Positions 61,301-64,000 of a stretch of DNA of 64,000 nt are shown here, piece by piece. The translations under genes and the position numbers were made by a program. Numbering within the stretch: the stretch's first letter is position 1; every line of letters begins with the position of its first letter. The notes beneath the pieces are model-generated. The model did not search any database. It was not told the DNA's origin and saw only the letters and a program-made list of their open reading frames with translations. Source of the DNA: Davidsoniella eucalypti (taxonomy: Eukaryota > Ascomycota > Sordariomycetes > Microascales > Ceratocystidaceae); contig RMBW01000089.1 in the NCBI GenBank assembly GCA_004009845.1, forward strand, positions 62,001 to 126,000, given 5' to 3'.

Positions 61301-64000
61301 TTCTATGCATGATGTAGAGATGACCACGGAGCTTGTCCGGCAAAAGCGGTATGCATACGTATGTGTGACGAGAACGAAGCTGTGATTCCAGTGTGCAGCT
61401 GCAGACAACCATGTGCAACCGCCATATGGAAAGAAGTGTGTAGAGTCAGCCAAGAAACTAGACACATTCCATCTGCGGAGGGCTGCAGCTGCATACAGAC
61501 TCACATGTGCGTATCTGTATGTACGGTTGTGGTACACTGATATATCCGTACTGGGCCGTCTGACGATGCATATCTTTACTGCAAGGGAAGCCGACTCTCT
61601 TATCGGAACCGGGCCCTTTGGTGAAGCACTGGCTAGTCTCAGCAAATAGCGAGTGGCCAGCCTGTGTCCTGTTCCAAGTTAGAGGCTGTCCTCGCAGGAC
61701 CGGAGGCCGACTGGAACATACAGATACGTCCATATGTCCAGTTGCGCGGTAGCCGCCCCACCCCACGGCGTCTCGGCAACTGGTATGAAGCCGATGCGGC
61801 CATCAACTGGCAGCCTGCATGTCCATGATTACAGCTACTGGCTAGTGTGTCTTTGGATATGTAAGTGCGTGCTGTATGCCTAGTCCGTGTCTATACAGTC
61901 AACAGCAGTTGCTTGCTACTGTTTCTGCATATGTGCACTACACTGCACTTGTATCGAGACTCTTTCTTCGCTCTATCCAAACAATCTTCTGAAACAGACG
62001 GGGGAGTCATACTTTTCGAGACACCTTTGTTTCTAGTACTTCTGTAGAGCCTGTCCGTGATAGAGAAGCAGCAATAGGAGCCTGGCCCGGAACTTGAATC
62101 TTTGCAAGTCAAAACGATGCCCCGTGATACTAAATCAATTCAATATATTGAAAGTGTCATGTGAGCGAGCTCGGCCGTGCCCTATACTTATCCGCACTGT
62201 GCTTATATTCTATTCTCTAGCAGGTGTGTGAATATTATGGGTGAAAAACATGTATGATTTACCACCAATTTTCCATATCTGTATTTATATCTGTATATAC
62301 ACTTGCGATCATGGCCAAAGAAGAACAAAGGCAGTTTGATAGCAGGACGTTGTGTTTATGCCAGCCAGAATGCGACTCCTGCGCCCTCTAAGCTTTCGTT
62401 GCTTCTTTTTTCTTGACTTGTTTGTTTGCCTTGGGAGACGCCGATAGGAGGCCCGTGAAACTGTGATCGTCGTACTAGCGTGACAAACAGCTACGTTTAT
62501 TTGTATAGCATCTCTTCTTTATCTTCTTATTCGACATTCATGTACTGCTACTTTTGTTGTCGTAGGCTTTGTATACTGGCCTATTTTGCGGCTGTATGGC
62601 ATAGAGCAAGAGGGAGCTTTATGATTGAATCTGCACATTTAAACAGTCTGCCAGGCTGTAGCATACTAACTATGTTGCCGCAACTGCTGTGGTCTTCGCG
62701 TTCCGCCTCGGGGTTGAAACCCCAAAACTGGCTTGGCCAGGCTGGAAGACATCTGTCGTGCACATGCATATCAAGAAGCCTGATATAGCTTATTATTGTT
62801 CTGACCTTCACTAATTGCTGGGATTGCCCGATGAACAGGCCCTCGTATGGCCATGGCTATGTAGTACGTATTTGTAGCTGCATATCACATATATAGAGCT
62901 AGATAATTAGTGAGGCGGGTAGGAAAGGCACTTGTCCCAGAATAAGAAAGTCCATCACAATAGCGCTGGATCGTACGGTAGTCTGATAGTCGGAGTAATA
63001 GCAACTGTTGCGGTATTCTAGAGCTTGCAGGAGGAAGCCATGGGATGGTGTAGAATAGATACACTGTACAGCTTGTGCCCTGACATGAAAAGGCCCTGTC
63101 GAAGTAACCTAGGCCTGTCTATCAATATAATGGCAGAAAGAAGAACAGGCCTAACATATCTGTACACTCGGTGAGATAGCAAAGATCAGCCCAATTCAGG
63201 GCCCAGTGTCGTCTGTAATCGACGCCTTCTATATGGCCTGAGAAAACACACTGTAGCCCCTTCCAGCATCCCAGTTCCCAGTAGTTCAGGCGCTGCCATG
63301 TAGTTCTTTACTGTGATATATTGAACTACAGAGGGGAAGGCAATCAAATTGCTTGATCGTCTGATCTCACCGTCTCCACACTCTCTCTCTAACTACAGAT
63401 ATCTTGCATTTGCCCTTCTTTTTATGAAGTCGTGGCAGTAAAGACAGCAGCGGCCGATCCGGCGTTGCGTTTAGACCATGCCGCGTATCAAGTTCTCCGC
63501 CATCTTCTTCGTCTGTTGATCCAGGCTTTGGGCCACGGAAGACTTTTTTTTTCTTTTTCTTTCTTCCTCTCGTCTCAAGTCCTCCGGATCCAAAAGTGCA
63601 TACATATACATAGATACGTGACATGCATATAATTACAGAATTTGCTGCCAATACTAGAATATTCGTGTGCTCATGACCACAGTGTGCTCAGTGTCTATCT
63701 AGACCACCTTCTGATCTGCAGCTTTTGCAACCGTCCATTTTCGTTCCAATCAAATCCCAATTCCCAATCCCTCGACCATCCAATCCTACATCACGAGAAT
63801 GAGAGCAGATATATAGAGCAGATATACTACACGTAGAATCTCAGATCATGGCATGAAAAAGGGTGCTACTGGTCGATTAATAGCGGATGAGAAAGATCAC
63901 CGGCATGCACAGATTCTTGGAGACGAGCCGCTGAAAAGAAAATTGTGTCTGACGGTACAGATAGCTTCTTGTCTACTATCCTGAGAAACCACAATCTGTC
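58356..64000. other. gene-poor right end of the window
   Basis: No recognisable gene is present. Frames are at most about 119 codons and overlap on both strands. There is a (CT)n microsatellite at about 60971-60990 and several A- or T-runs (59898, 63546). The window ends inside this stretch, so a gene could begin just beyond it. Confidence 0.5.

Noticed and set aside
1..64000. tRNA, 5S rRNA, telomeric arrays, CRISPR arrays and LTR pairs
   Set aside because: I scanned for B-box-like GGTTCGAATCC, tandem TTAGGG arrays, spaced repeats and long direct repeats. Only scattered single motifs were found.

Overview
The window is nuclear DNA from a filamentous ascomycete (Pezizomycotina). The evidence is the gene set and the gene structure. 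Most genes are split by short introns, mostly 56-160 nt, with GT..AG ends and recognisable branch sites. The proteins include fungal forms such as the CCAAT-binding factor subunit HAP3, the NFX1-type protein FAP1, a BEM46 hydrolase and a WSC-domain copper radical oxidase. A Sordariomycete is plausible, but I cannot fix the class from sequence alone. No rRNA, tRNA, CRISPR array or prokaryotic operon was seen.

Layout. Positions 1-8712 hold no recognisable gene, only one unexplained 241-codon reading frame and a short repeat copy near 7.9 kb. A gene-rich island runs from 8.7 to 39.2 kb: RRN3 (-), HAP3 (-), prefoldin subunit 2 (-), CMC2 (+), a TMEM14-family protein (-), OST2 (+), GRASP/GRH1 (-), TGS1 (+), DOP1 (-), MON1 (+), an unrecognised Ser/Pro-rich protein (+) and a four-WSC-domain glyoxal-oxidase-like enzyme (-). 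A 5 kb gap without recognisable genes follows (39.2-44.2 kb). Next come FAP1 (+, 44.2-48.0 kb) and BEM46 (-, 48.9-51.2 kb). From 51.2 kb to the end there is no intact gene. This stretch holds the degenerate body of a Tad1/I-like LINE (about 55.4-58.36 kb) in otherwise featureless sequence.

The exons of every spliced gene were assembled by hand, and the summed coding lengths are all multiples of three (HAP3 202 aa, PFD2 115, CMC2 78, TMEM14 104, OST2 151, GRASP 378, TGS1 269, DOP1 1916, WSC oxidase 1067, FAP1 1185, BEM46 323).

How the genes relate. From PFD2 through TGS1/DOP1 the genes alternate strictly between divergent pairs (shared promoters) and convergent pairs. Four neighbours serve the secretory and endomembrane system: OST2 (ER N-glycosylation), GRASP (Golgi/unconventional secretion), DOP1 (Golgi-endosome traffic) and MON1 (Rab7 activation at late endosome/vacuole). 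DOP1 and MON1 are divergent from one 1.25 kb promoter region. The others are housekeeping functions: Pol I initiation, CCAAT transcription, chaperone assembly, cytochrome oxidase assembly and RNA cap hypermethylation.

Points of interest are three unusually long introns (775, 507 and 1097 nt), two of which contain sense-strand reading frames; a pair of LINE 3'-end copies that differ only by one-directional C-to-T/G-to-A changes; and TTAGGGTT motifs in promoters.
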